A stretch of DNA of 64,000 nucleotides from an uncultured Polaribacter sp. (GTDB lineage: Bacteria; Bacteroidota; Bacteroidia; Flavobacteriales; Flavobacteriaceae): NCBI GenBank assembly GCA_947497755.1, contig CANMHT010000002.1, forward strand, positions 372,001 to 436,000, written 5' to 3'. Each line of letters starts with the position of its first letter. Position 1 is the stretch's first letter. The notes below the pieces were generated by a model. It ran no database searches and was not told the origin of the DNA. It worked only from the letters and a program-made list of their open reading frames with translations. This document shows positions 7,745-16,598 of the stretch, in pieces. The position numbers and the translations under genes are program-made.

Positions 7745-8144
7745 ATAATCGAATGTTAAGTTCTGTTTCTATTTTTTCTTTAGTGGGTTTTACTAAAAAT
7801 AAATACAGTAATAGTAATACGCCAAAAAGAACAAGTTCTGGTTTTACAAAAAGAATAAAAAAAGCAGCGCCTTCTAAAATTGCCCATCGAATAATAGAGG
7901 CAGTTTTATAAGCACTCATTTTCTCTGAAATCGTTTTCTTAGCTTCTATTTTAGAAATCGCATTTTTGAAGATAAAGTTACTTGCTAAAACAGCTATGGC
8001 TGGGATGAAAATATAATACATGATTTCACCTTCAAATTTTGGAGCTCTAATGTTAAGAATGTCACCAACAAAAAGATACGCCATTGTGGCTCCGGCAGAA
8101 AAAGCAAAATGTAAAATTTTTAAAGATTTAAGATGCTGCTCCAT
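7743..8144 (-). CDS. Small four-helix membrane protein, unknown function
   Basis: A 133-residue protein with hydrophobic helices near residues 10-28, 42-60, 84-100 and 103-120 and charged loops between. I do not recognise a characterised family; similar uncharacterised membrane proteins are common in flavobacteria. It starts 6 bases downstream of the galE stop, so it is probably cotranscribed with galE. Its stop codon overlaps the shared fabD terminator. Confidence 0.7.
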   Translation of the reverse strand: MEQHLKSLKILHFAFSAGATMAYLFVGDILNIRAPKFEGEIMYYIFIPAIAVLASNFIFKNAISKIEAKKTISEKMSAYKTASIIRWAILEGAAFFILFVKPELVLFGVLLLLYLFLVKPTKEKIETELNIRL

Positions 8145-8150
8145 AATTTA

Positions 8151-9158
8151 TTATTGTTTTAATTGCCATTTCCATGCTGAGGCTAAAGCTTCATCTAGGC
8201 TTTTTTCTGTTTTCCAACGAAGCTCTTTGTTTGCAATGCTAGTATCAGCATAAGCAGCTGTAATATCTCCTTCGCGTCTGCCAACTATTTTATAATTTAA
8301 AGATTTTCCAGAAGCTTTTTCAAATGCTTTTATTACTTCTAAAACAGAACTTCCAGTTCCTGTTCCAACATTGAAAAACTCAAAATTATTAGTATTCTTT
8401 TTTGAGATTAAGCGCTCAAGTGCTGCAATGTGTGCTTTGGCTAAATCTACTACATGAATATAATCTCTTACAGCGGTTCCATCTGATGTAGGATAATCAT
8501 CACCAAAAACAGAGAGCTCTTTTCTAATTCCAGCTGCAGTTTGAGTAATATACGGAATTAAGTTTTGAGGCACACCAAGAGGTAGTTCTCCTATTTGAAC
8601 ACTATCATGAGCACCTATTGGATTAAAGTAACGTAAGGCAATAGCATTCATATTATATGCTTTACAACTTTCTTTGATAATCTCTTCTCCAATTTGTTTG
8701 GTATTCCCATAAGGAGATTCAGCAGGTTTGGTAGGAGCATTTTCTGTTATTGGTAACTCATCTGCTTGTCCATAGACCGTACAAGAAGAACTAAAAATGA
8801 AATTGTCTATATTTCTTTCTTTCATTTCTTGTAATAAGTATACTAAACTACCAATATTATTTTCGTAATAATCTAAAGGCTTTTCAACGCTTTCACCAAC
8901 AGCTTTAAAAGCAGCAAAATGAATAATTCCATCAATAGTATTAGTATCAAAAAATGCTGTAACGTCTTTTTTTATTCGTAAATCTATCTGGTGAAAATCA
9001 GGTTTTTTTCCTGTTATTGAAGTAATGTTTTCTAATACATCTATTGTTGTGTTTGATAAGTCATCAATAATAACAACTTTAAAACCAGAGTTCTGTAATT
9101 CTACTACGGTGTGTGAGCCTATAAAGCCCAAACCACCAGTAACTAATATTCTTTTCAT
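8151..9158 (-). CDS. galE: UDP-glucose 4-epimerase
   Basis: Interconverts UDP-glucose and UDP-galactose. It is an extended short-chain dehydrogenase with an NAD-binding GGLGFIG motif at 8-14, the catalytic Ser in FSSSCTVYG (122-130) and the Tyr150-x-x-x-Lys154 pair in SPYGNTK. The C-terminal substrate domain contains the YFNPIGAHDSVQIGE region. The length of 335 residues is typical. It follows the DegT aminotransferase gene, from which it is separated by a hairpin that may limit read-through; a small membrane gene follows it closely. Confidence 0.93.
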   Translation of the reverse strand: MKRILVTGGLGFIGSHTVVELQNSGFKVVIIDDLSNTTIDVLENITSITGKKPDFHQIDLRIKKDVTAFFDTNTIDGIIHFAAFKAVGESVEKPLDYYENNIGSLVYLLQEMKERNIDNFIFSSSCTVYGQADELPITENAPTKPAESPYGNTKQIGEEIIKESCKAYNMNAIALRYFNPIGAHDSVQIGELPLGVPQNLIPYITQTAAGIRKELSVFGDDYPTSDGTAVRDYIHVVDLAKAHIAALERLISKKNTNNFEFFNVGTGTGSSVLEVIKAFEKASGKSLNYKIVGRREGDITAAYADTSIANKELRWKTEKSLDEALASAWKWQLKQ

Positions 9159-9171
9159 AATGCTAAAATAA

Positions 9172-9199
9172 AAAAGCTCAGTTAAAAAACTGAGCTTTT
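9172..9199 (-). terminator. Hairpin terminator between the DegT aminotransferase and galE
   Basis: A perfect 12-base-pair stem (AAAAGCTCAGTT / AACTGAGCTTTT) with a 4-base loop, followed on the minus strand by a T-rich run. It sits between the aminotransferase stop (9208) and the galE ATG (9158), so it should end or attenuate aminotransferase transcripts before galE. Confidence 0.8.
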
Positions 9200-9207
9200 G
9201 AAATATT

Positions 9208-10335
9208 TTATCCTACAAAATCCAATACCGTTTTGGTAATGAATTCTAGTTGTTCATCTTCAAGTTCTGTATGCATTGGTAATGAAATAACAGTATCAAT
9301 TAATTGATTGGTTACTGTAAAGTCATCTTCATTATAGCGATCATCTTGATAGGCTTTTTGTGCATGCAAAGGAACAGGGTAGTAGATTGCATTCGGAATA
9401 TTATTATCTAATAAGTGCTTGTGTAGTTCGTCACGTTTTCCGTTGGTAATTTGTAATGTGTATTGGTGAAAAACATGCGTTGTAAAATCACTAGTTACTG
9501 GTGTGATAATATTTGGGTTGCTAGCAAAAGCATTCGAATAATATTCAGCAGCTTTTCTACGAGCATCACAATAGCTGTCTAACAAAGGTAATTTTGTTTT
9601 TAATACAGCTGCCTGGATAGAATCTAATCTAGAATTAACACCAACTACATCGTGGTAATAACGTTTGTACATTCCATGATTTACCATTCCTCTTAATGTA
9701 TGTGCTAATTGATCATCGTTTGTGAAAATAGCACCACCATCTCCATAACAACCTAAGTTTTTTGAAGGGAAAAATGAAGTTGTTCCTACATTACCAATAG
9801 TTCCAGATTTCTTTTTTGTTCCATTAGAAAATGTATAATCTGCTCCAATTGCTTGAGCATTATCTTCAATTACATATAAATTATGTTCGTTAGCAATTTG
9901 CATAATGGCTTCCATATTTGCACATTGTCCAAATAAATGTACAGGCACAATTGCTTTTGTTTTAGGTGTGATAGCTCTTTTTAAAGCATCAATATTCATG
10001 TTAAACGTATCTGCTTCTACATCTACTAAAACAGGAGTTAATTTTAATAATCCAATTACTTCTACAGTTGCTGCAAAAGTAAAATCTACCGTAATTACTT
10101 CATCACCTTGCTCTAAACCTAAGCCCATCATAGCAATTTGTAAAGCGTCTGTTCCGTTAGCACATGGAATTACGTGTTTTACATCTAAATATTTTTCTAA
10201 ATCTGCTTGAAACTCTTTAACATAAGGTCCATTAATATAAGTTGCTGAGTTTAATACTTCTTGAATTGAAGCATCTACAGTTTCTTTTATGTGTTGGTAC
10301 TGACTTGGCAAGTCAACCATTTGAATTTTTTTCAT
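9208..10335 (-). CDS. DegT/DnrJ/EryC1/StrS-family sugar aminotransferase
   Basis: A PLP-dependent aminotransferase that probably aminates a keto-sugar nucleotide for surface polysaccharide or glycan synthesis. The PLP lysine is Lys192 in FFPSKNLGCYGD; other family marks are INGPYV at 34-39, ANGTDAL at 59-65 and EDNAQAIGA at 157-165. A longer TTG frame starts at 10368, but the ATG at 10335 fits both the family N-terminus and the promoter at 10358-10373. The exact sugar cannot be read from sequence. Its neighbour galE supports nucleotide-sugar metabolism. Confidence 0.88.
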   Translation of the reverse strand: MKKIQMVDLPSQYQHIKETVDASIQEVLNSATYINGPYVKEFQADLEKYLDVKHVIPCANGTDALQIAMMGLGLEQGDEVITVDFTFAATVEVIGLLKLTPVLVDVEADTFNMNIDALKRAITPKTKAIVPVHLFGQCANMEAIMQIANEHNLYVIEDNAQAIGADYTFSNGTKKKSGTIGNVGTTSFFPSKNLGCYGDGGAIFTNDDQLAHTLRGMVNHGMYKRYYHDVVGVNSRLDSIQAAVLKTKLPLLDSYCDARRKAAEYYSNAFASNPNIITPVTSDFTTHVFHQYTLQITNGKRDELHKHLLDNNIPNAIYYPVPLHAQKAYQDDRYNEDDFTVTNQLIDTVISLPMHTELEDEQLEFITKTVLDFVG

Positions 10336-10357
10336 AAATGTGAAGTTTTTACGCTCA

Positions 10358-10373
10358 CAAAAATACAAATTTA
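10358..10373 (-). promoter_or_regulatory. Tandem -7 elements for the DegT aminotransferase gene
   Basis: Read on the minus strand, TATTTTTG (10358-10365) and TAAATTTG (10366-10373) both match TAnnTTTG. The nearer one would give a leader of about 16 bases to the ATG at 10335. No clear -33 TTG was seen. Confidence 0.5.
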
Positions 10374-10414
10374 TCCTGTTTAAAAACAGCTCTTTTTAAT
10401 ATTGATTTTTCCGT

Positions 10415-10422
10415 TATCTTTG
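10415..10422 (+). promoter_or_regulatory. -7 element of the penicillin-acylase-family gene
   Basis: TATCTTTG matches TAnnTTTG. Transcription would begin near 10428, downstream of the in-frame TTG (10402) and ATG (10423), so the first usable start is the ATG at 10444. Confidence 0.55.
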
Positions 10423-10443
10423 ATGGAACTCAAATTAAATTTC

Positions 10444-12825
10444 ATGAAGCTTTTCAAAAAAAACTTAAAAGTTGTTGTTGGTCTAGTATTGCTATTTGTA
10501 ATTGGATTGTGGTTGTTTACCAGAACCTTACATCCTACATATAGCGGTGAATTAGATTTGGCAAATATTTCTGATGAAATAACTGTATATTACGATGAGG
10601 TTGGAGTACCTCATATCAATGCGCAAAACCAACAAGATGCTTATACGGCTTTAGGTTATGTGCATGCACAAGATAGATTGTGGCAAATGGAATTGATTCG
10701 AAGAATTGCTCCAGGAAGATTGTCAGAAATTTTTGGAAAAGATTTATTGAAAACAGATGTATTTTTCTCTGGATTAGGAATTGAAGATGCCGCTGATGAA
10801 GCAATAAAAAATCTGAATAAGGAAGGACAACCATATAAATTAGCTATGGCATATTTAGATGGAATAAATCAGTTTATAGAAAACGGGCCTACTCCAGTTG
10901 AGTTTTTGTTGGTAGGAGTGGAAAAAGAAAAATATACCATCAAAGATATTTACAATGTGTTTGGTTATATGGCATTTAGTTTTGCGGCAGCTCATAAGAC
11001 AGATCCTATGCTTACAGAGGTTAAAGAAAAACTAGGTGAAGCGTATTTTAAGGAAATTAGTTTGTCTAATGTAGAAAATACTGAGTTAATCAAGAATGAA
11101 AAGAATCCTGAATTAACTGCAAGCATTGCATCAGCGGTAAATACATTGTATAATCAATTACCAATATCTCCATTTATTGGAAGTAATTCTTGGGTTATTG
11201 GACCAGAAAAAACAAAAAATGGACGTGTTATTTTTGCAAACGACCCTCATATCGGATTTGCACAACCTGCGGTTTGGTATCAATCTCATATCAAAACTCC
11301 AGATTATGAAATGTATGGCTTCAACTTAGCCTTGACGCCTTTTTCTTTGTTAGGGCATAATAGAGACTATGCTTATGGATTAACCATGTTTGAAAACGAT
11401 GATATTGATTTTTATTTTGAAAAAGACAATCCAAATAACTCAGAAGAATATCTAACGAAAGATGGATATAAGAAATATAAAATTGTTGAGCGTCGTGTTA
11501 AAATTAAAGGAGAAAAAGATACCTTGTTTAAGGTGAGAATTAGCCAGCATGGACCAATTATGAATGATTTAATAGCTCATATTGATGATAAAAGACCAAT
11601 GGCAATGCAGTGGATTTATACAAAATTGAAAAATCAATTATTAGATGTATCATACACAATGTCGCATTCAAAATCTTTACGAACTTTTAAATCTGGAGCT
11701 AGTATGTTACACGCGCCTGGTTTAAATATTATGTATGGAGATGCGAAGAATAATATTGCTTGGTTTGCGGCTGGTAAATTATATCGTTATAGAGAAGGAA
11801 TAGATACAAAGCTAATATTAGATGGTGCTTCTGGAAATGACGAGATTCTTGAGTATTTTGATTTTGAAGAAAATCCACAAGCGATTAATCCAAGTATACA
11901 TTATGTGTACTCTGCAAATAATCAGCCAGATTCAATAAAAGGAGGTTTGTATCCTGGGTATTATCTACCTGAAGATAGAGCTAAGAGAATTGTGAATTTA
12001 TTAGAGCCTAAAAATGATTTTACAAAAGAAGATGTGGCTACAATGTTATTTGATGTTACTTCTGCTACTGCAACAACAATTATTACAAATTTATCGACAG
12101 GAATTGATTTGGCTAAACTTTCTGATGAAGAGAAAAAAAGTTTACAAATTTTAAGTAGCTGGAATGGATATTATGGAAAAGATGAGGTGGCGCCAACTAT
12201 TTATAATCGTTTTGTGTATGAGTTTTTAGTAGCTACTTATAAAGATGAAATGGGAGCAAGTTTTCAGCAGTTTTTAAATACTCCATACCAAGATAAAGCT
12301 TTGGCTGAACAAGTAGTAAGGGAAAATTCAGTTTGGTGGGATGATGTGACTACAACAAATAAAAAAGAATCTAGAAAAGAAATTATAACTGCGTCTTTTA
12401 AATCTGCAATTTCATTTATTAAAAACCAGTTAAATGGAGCTCCAGAAAGCTGGAATTGGCATAAAGTTTTTACAATAGAACACGAACATGCTTTAGGAAA
12501 AGTAGCGGCATTGCGTAAGTATTTTAATGTGGGTGTATTTCATCCTGATGGTGGAAATGAGGTGATAAATAACCAAAGTTTTAAGATTGATAGTACAGGA
12601 TATTATAAGGTGTCTTCAGGGCCTTCAACTAGAAGAGTGGTAGATTTTTCTGATGTGGAGAATAGTTTGGGAATTTCTCCAACTGGACAATCTGGAAATG
12701 TTTTTAGTCCGCATTATAAAGACCAAGCTCAAAAATATTTAAAGGGAGAATATGTAAAAATGAAACTCAATCAAAAAGAAATTGAAGCTTCAAAAAATAT
12801 CTTGATTTTTAAGCCTAAAGAATAG
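10444..12825 (+). CDS. Penicillin acylase family hydrolase (Ntn amidase)
   Basis: An N-terminal-nucleophile amidase of the penicillin G / acyl-homoserine-lactone acylase family, 793 residues from this start. One N-terminal hydrophobic helix (about 9-25) exports or anchors it; the mature enzyme is expected in the periplasm. The alpha chain contains DEVGVPHI (51-58) and the GYVHAQDRLWQME segment (71-83). The beta-chain nucleophile after self-cleavage would be Ser247 in IGSNSWV. The C-terminal part has the HEHALG and GGNEVIN stretches typical of the family. The substrate may be an N-acyl compound such as an acyl-homoserine lactone or a peptide-like amide; sequence alone cannot decide. Confidence 0.88.
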   Translation: MKLFKKNLKVVVGLVLLFVIGLWLFTRTLHPTYSGELDLANISDEITVYYDEVGVPHINAQNQQDAYTALGYVHAQDRLWQMELIRRIAPGRLSEIFGKDLLKTDVFFSGLGIEDAADEAIKNLNKEGQPYKLAMAYLDGINQFIENGPTPVEFLLVGVEKEKYTIKDIYNVFGYMAFSFAAAHKTDPMLTEVKEKLGEAYFKEISLSNVENTELIKNEKNPELTASIASAVNTLYNQLPISPFIGSNSWVIGPEKTKNGRVIFANDPHIGFAQPAVWYQSHIKTPDYEMYGFNLALTPFSLLGHNRDYAYGLTMFENDDIDFYFEKDNPNNSEEYLTKDGYKKYKIVERRVKIKGEKDTLFKVRISQHGPIMNDLIAHIDDKRPMAMQWIYTKLKNQLLDVSYTMSHSKSLRTFKSGASMLHAPGLNIMYGDAKNNIAWFAAGKLYRYREGIDTKLILDGASGNDEILEYFDFEENPQAINPSIHYVYSANNQPDSIKGGLYPGYYLPEDRAKRIVNLLEPKNDFTKEDVATMLFDVTSATATTIITNLSTGIDLAKLSDEEKKSLQILSSWNGYYGKDEVAPTIYNRFVYEFLVATYKDEMGASFQQFLNTPYQDKALAEQVVRENSVWWDDVTTTNKKESRKEIITASFKSAISFIKNQLNGAPESWNWHKVFTIEHEHALGKVAALRKYFNVGVFHPDGGNEVINNQSFKIDSTGYYKVSSGPSTRRVVDFSDVENSLGISPTGQSGNVFSPHYKDQAQKYLKGEYVKMKLNQKEIEASKNILIFKPKE

Positions 12826-12845
12826 TATTTGTACTATTTGCTAAT

Positions 12846-14222
12846 TTAAGAAAACAAGCGCATAAAAGTTTTTAAAGTGTTGAGTTTGCCTTTGTATGGG
12901 GCATATCTTACAGGAATGTCTAGCCAGTTGTAGCGCTTGGTAACTCCTTTTTTATGACAAAAAATATCAAAGGTTTGTTTGCCGTGATATCCACCTATAC
13001 CACTTTCTCCAACTCCACCAAAAGGTAAATGATGATTAGCAAAATGTACAGTAGTATCGTTTATCGTTCCGCCACCAAAAGAATATTTACTAATGATTTC
13101 TTTTGCAAAACTTTGCTGATTGCTAAAAACATACAGTGCTAATGGTTTTTCATAATGGCTAATTATTTTATGAAGATCTTCTTTTGTTTCGTAAGTTATC
13201 ACTGGAGCAATAGGTCCAAAAATTTCACCTTTCATTACTTCGCTATCTATACTAGGTTCATCAATAAGAGTGGGAGCAATATAATTGTCTTTTGAGTTGG
13301 TTTTGCCTCCTACAAGAATTGTTTCGCCTTTTAACATCAGTTTTAAACGATTAAAGTTGCGCTCGTTGATAATTCTTGGGTAATCTTCTGATTGCTCAGG
13401 ATTTTCTCCATAAGCTTTGTTAATTTCTTTTTGAAAATGAGTGACAAATGCTTCTTTTACAGAACGATGAATTAATAAATAATCTGGAGCAATACAGGTT
13501 TGTCCACCATTGATAAATTTTCCCCAAACAATTCGTTTGGTAGCAAGTTTAATATTTGCAGATTTATCTATAATACATGGGTTTTTTCCTCCTAACTCTA
13601 AAGTAACTGGAGTTAAAAACTGAGCAGCTGCTTTAGCTACAATTTTACCAACAGATACACTCCCGGTAAAGAAAATATAATCCCATCGTTGCGCTAGTAA
13701 CTCTGTAGAAACATCTACACCTCCTTGTACAACAGTTGCGTGTTCAGGGGAGAAAACAGTAGAGACAATTTGATTGATGATGTTGCTTGTATTCGGAGTT
13801 AATTCTGAGGGTTTTAAAACGACAGTATTTCCAGCGGCAATAGCTCCAATTAGTGGGACTAACGCTAATTGATAAGGGTAATTCCAAGGAGAAATCACTA
13901 AAACAGCTCCGTATGGTTCTTTATAAATTTTACTCCACGAAGGAAAATTTAAGAATGCTGGTGTTACACTTTGTGGTTTTGCCCAGGAATTTAAGTGTTT
14001 TATTGTTCTTTTTAGTTCAGAAATAACAATAGAAGTTTCTGTCATGACACTTTCGTATTCCGATTTTTTAAAGTCGGCATACAATGCGTTAGTAATGTTT
14101 TTTTCTTCTTTTATAAGTACTGTTAAGAGCTTTTTTAAAAGAGCTCTTCTAGTAGAAATGTTTTTTGTTTGCTGAGTTGCAAAAAAGTTTTTTTGAGTTT
14201 GTACTATAGTATCGATGTTCAT
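12846..14222 (-). CDS. Aldehyde dehydrogenase (fatty-aldehyde type)
   Basis: Oxidises an aldehyde to a carboxylate with NAD(P). The nucleophile is Cys243 in GGQTCIAP, the general base is Glu209 in LELGGKNP, and the cofactor-binding FTGSVSVGK loop is at 185-193. The 458-residue length and C-terminal hydrophobic/basic tail resemble class 3 fatty aldehyde dehydrogenases rather than 480-500-residue cytosolic ones. It starts 5 bases after the stop of the AlkB-like hydroxylase, so the two probably act in sequence on a long-chain substrate. Its 3' end converges on the acylase gene. Confidence 0.92.
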   Translation of the reverse strand: MNIDTIVQTQKNFFATQQTKNISTRRALLKKLLTVLIKEEKNITNALYADFKKSEYESVMTETSIVISELKRTIKHLNSWAKPQSVTPAFLNFPSWSKIYKEPYGAVLVISPWNYPYQLALVPLIGAIAAGNTVVLKPSELTPNTSNIINQIVSTVFSPEHATVVQGGVDVSTELLAQRWDYIFFTGSVSVGKIVAKAAAQFLTPVTLELGGKNPCIIDKSANIKLATKRIVWGKFINGGQTCIAPDYLLIHRSVKEAFVTHFQKEINKAYGENPEQSEDYPRIINERNFNRLKLMLKGETILVGGKTNSKDNYIAPTLIDEPSIDSEVMKGEIFGPIAPVITYETKEDLHKIISHYEKPLALYVFSNQQSFAKEIISKYSFGGGTINDTTVHFANHHLPFGGVGESGIGGYHGKQTFDIFCHKKGVTKRYNWLDIPVRYAPYKGKLNTLKTFMRLFS

Positions 14223-14227
14223 AAATT

Positions 14228-15259
14228 CTATAATTCGTGAAGTTTTTTATTCATAACAGAGAACCATAATGGCGGAATTAAAGCAAGTAAAACCATGCCT
14301 GGATATCCAGTGGGCATATTAGGGCTTTCTGGTAGTGATTTTAAAAGTTGGTAATGTTTGCTGCCATTATAATGATGGTCAGAATGACGAGATAGATTAA
14401 ATAAAATTAATTTTCCGATGACATGATCAGAATTCCAAGAATGAGTTCTTTTTACTCTTTCATACCTGCCATTTTCTCTTTGTTTTCGTAAGAGTCCGTA
14501 ATGCTCAATATAATTGACGCTTTCTAACAATAGTATTCCAATGACTGATGCAATAATAAAACAGAAAAATACAAAGCTACCGTAGAAATAATAAATACTT
14601 GCTAATAAAATGATGTTTAAAAAACTATAAATAACCATTCTGTTTTGAAAATGAAACCAAGGCCTGTTCGTTTGTTGTAGTCGTTTGTTTTCTAGTTGCC
14701 AAGCTTGGATGTAACTAGTAAAATGTGAACGTATCCAAAAGAGATAGATTGATTCATTTTTTCTGGCAGTAGCGGCATCTTTTGGTGTAGCAACATGTAA
14801 ATGATGTCCAGCATTATGATAAGGCAAAAAGTGAGTGTTGATAGAGCTTAGTAAAAGCATTTCTCCTAAAAATTCATCAATCCTATTATTTCTATGACCC
14901 AATTCGTGTCCAACATTTATTCCGATAATTCCACTTAATAATCCCATGCCAAAAATTCTACCAATTAACTCATATGTTGTAAGTGTTGTATCTTGTACGG
15001 CTTCAAAAAAGAAGAATAAGAAGTAAATTTGAACAGGGATTGTTAGATATAAAATATAAGTATAGCTTTTATTTTGCTTTTCAATTTTTTCTTGTTCTTT
15101 TGAAAAATTTGTTGCGTTGGGTTTAAATAAAAACTCGATTAACGGAATCAGTACAAAAGAGAAGAGTATGGGTAAATAGGTAATCCATCCCTTTGAGGTA
15201 AATGAAAAATATACACAAAGAGGTAATAAAAAGACAGTTAAAAATTTAAGGCTTTTCAT
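14228..15259 (-). CDS. alkB: AlkB-like membrane di-iron alkane/fatty-acyl hydroxylase
   Basis: An integral-membrane non-haem di-iron monooxygenase. Histidine boxes are HELGH at 118-122, HNAGHH at 148-153 and the later RHSDHH box, with the NYIEHYG motif that separates alkane hydroxylases from desaturases. There are about five to six hydrophobic helices over 343 residues. It would need a rubredoxin or ferredoxin electron donor, and none is encoded nearby. Together with the adjoining aldehyde dehydrogenase it suggests oxidation of an alkane or terminal lipid chain, although lipid hydroxylation in the cell's own membranes is also possible. Confidence 0.85.
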   Translation of the reverse strand: MKSLKFLTVFLLPLCVYFSFTSKGWITYLPILFSFVLIPLIEFLFKPNATNFSKEQEKIEKQNKSYTYILYLTIPVQIYFLFFFFEAVQDTTLTTYELIGRIFGMGLLSGIIGINVGHELGHRNNRIDEFLGEMLLLSSINTHFLPYHNAGHHLHVATPKDAATARKNESIYLFWIRSHFTSYIQAWQLENKRLQQTNRPWFHFQNRMVIYSFLNIILLASIYYFYGSFVFFCFIIASVIGILLLESVNYIEHYGLLRKQRENGRYERVKRTHSWNSDHVIGKLILFNLSRHSDHHYNGSKHYQLLKSLPESPNMPTGYPGMVLLALIPPLWFSVMNKKLHEL

Positions 15260-15288
15260 ATGGATGAATTATGCCTCAATATACAAAA

Positions 15289-15975
15289 TTAAGAACAGGC
15301 TTTCCAAATTGGATCTTGAGGAGTAGGAGCTGTTATTTGTATTAATTCTTTATTAACTGGATGTGTGAAGTTAATTTTTCTGGCATGTAAATGTATGCTT
15401 CCATCTTTATTGCTTCTTTTAAAACCATATTTTAAGTCGCCCTTAATTGGGTTACCAATGTTTGCAAGTTGACACCTAATTTGATGATGTCTACCCGTTT
15501 CTAAGTCGACTTCTAAGAGAGAATAGTTGTCAAGCTTTTTAATAATTTTATAATGTAGAATGGCTTTTTTACTTCCGTCTATTTCTTTTTCAAAGGCAAA
15601 AGATTTATTGTCTTTAGGATTTTTCTTAAGAAAGTTAATAAGAGTATCTTTTGCTTTTTTTGGTTGATTTTTTACAACTGCCCAATAGGTTTTTTTGATG
15701 GTTTTTTCTCGCAGCATTTTATTTAATCTTTCTAAAGCTTTAGAGGTTCTAGCAAAAATAATAATACCACTTGTTGGTCTGTCTAACCGATGTACAACAC
15801 CTAAAAAAACATTGCCTGGTTTGTTGTATTTTTCTTTAATATATTCTTTAACAATATCGCTTAAAGGAGTATCGCCTGTCTTATCACCTTGAGAGATATC
15901 TCCAGCTCGTTTATTTACAATTACGATGTGATTGTCTTCAAATAATACTTGTAAATTATCTTTAGTAGATTTCAT
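15289..15975 (-). CDS. RluA-family RNA pseudouridine synthase
   Basis: Converts specific uridines to pseudouridine in rRNA or tRNA. The catalytic motif HRLDRPTSG (62-70) has Asp65 as the nucleophile, and the GRHHQIRCQLA motif lies near 160-170. There is no N-terminal S4 domain and the protein is short (228 residues), as in RluA/TruC-like stand-alone enzymes. It starts 6 bases after the engB stop and lies in the run hydrolase-engB-this gene. The target position cannot be predicted. Confidence 0.9.
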   Translation of the reverse strand: MKSTKDNLQVLFEDNHIVIVNKRAGDISQGDKTGDTPLSDIVKEYIKEKYNKPGNVFLGVVHRLDRPTSGIIIFARTSKALERLNKMLREKTIKKTYWAVVKNQPKKAKDTLINFLKKNPKDNKSFAFEKEIDGSKKAILHYKIIKKLDNYSLLEVDLETGRHHQIRCQLANIGNPIKGDLKYGFKRSNKDGSIHLHARKINFTHPVNKELIQITAPTPQDPIWKACS

Positions 15976-15981
15976 TTTGAT

Positions 15982-16593
15982 TTATTTAAAATCATCAGCA
16001 ACATCTTCGTTAATGGCTGTAATAAAATCTAAAAACTCTTCTCTTCCTAGTTTTGAACTAGAAGAAGTAACAAATGATTGAGGTAAGCTCTCCCAATGGT
16101 TTAATAGCTTCTTTTTATATGAAGTGATTTGCTTGTTTAATTTGGAGCTTCCTAATTTGTCTGCTTTGGTAAATACAATGCAAAACGGAATTTGATTCTC
16201 GCCTAAGAAGCGCATAAACTCCAAATCTATTTTTTGAGGATCATGTCTGCTGTCAATCAATACAAAAGTGCAAACCAACTGTTTTCTTTCCTTAAAATAA
16301 TTTTCTATAAAGTACTGAAAAATAGTTCTTTTCTTTTTAGAAATCTGTGCATAACCATAACCGGGTAAATCAACTAAAAACCAAGAATCATTTATCTTAA
16401 AATGATTGATAAGTTGTGTTTTTCCTGGTTTACTAGAGGTTTTAGCCAAATCTTTTCGCTCCATTAACATGTTAATCAATGAAGATTTACCCACATTAGA
16501 ACGTCCTATAAAAGCGTATTCTGGAATATTGTCTTTTGGTGCTTTAGTAACATTGCTGTTACTCATTACAAATTCTGCCGACTTAATTTTCAT
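15982..16593 (-). CDS. engB: Ribosome-biogenesis GTPase EngB/YsxC
   Basis: An essential GTPase needed for late large-subunit assembly. The P-loop GRSNVGKSS is at 30-38, the G3 motif DLPGYGYA near 74-81 and the TKAD G4 motif near 140. The length of 203 residues is standard. It starts 5 bases after the upstream alpha/beta hydrolase stop, indicating one transcript. Confidence 0.95.
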   Translation of the reverse strand: MKIKSAEFVMSNSNVTKAPKDNIPEYAFIGRSNVGKSSLINMLMERKDLAKTSSKPGKTQLINHFKINDSWFLVDLPGYGYAQISKKKRTIFQYFIENYFKERKQLVCTFVLIDSRHDPQKIDLEFMRFLGENQIPFCIVFTKADKLGSSKLNKQITSYKKKLLNHWESLPQSFVTSSSSKLGREEFLDFITAINEDVADDFK

Positions 16594-16598
16594 AAGCT

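Noticed and set aside
12821..12838. Hairpin AATAGTA / TACTATT at the acylase-aldehyde dehydrogenase junction as a terminator
   Set aside because: AT-only 7-base-pair stem with no following T-run; too weak to call.
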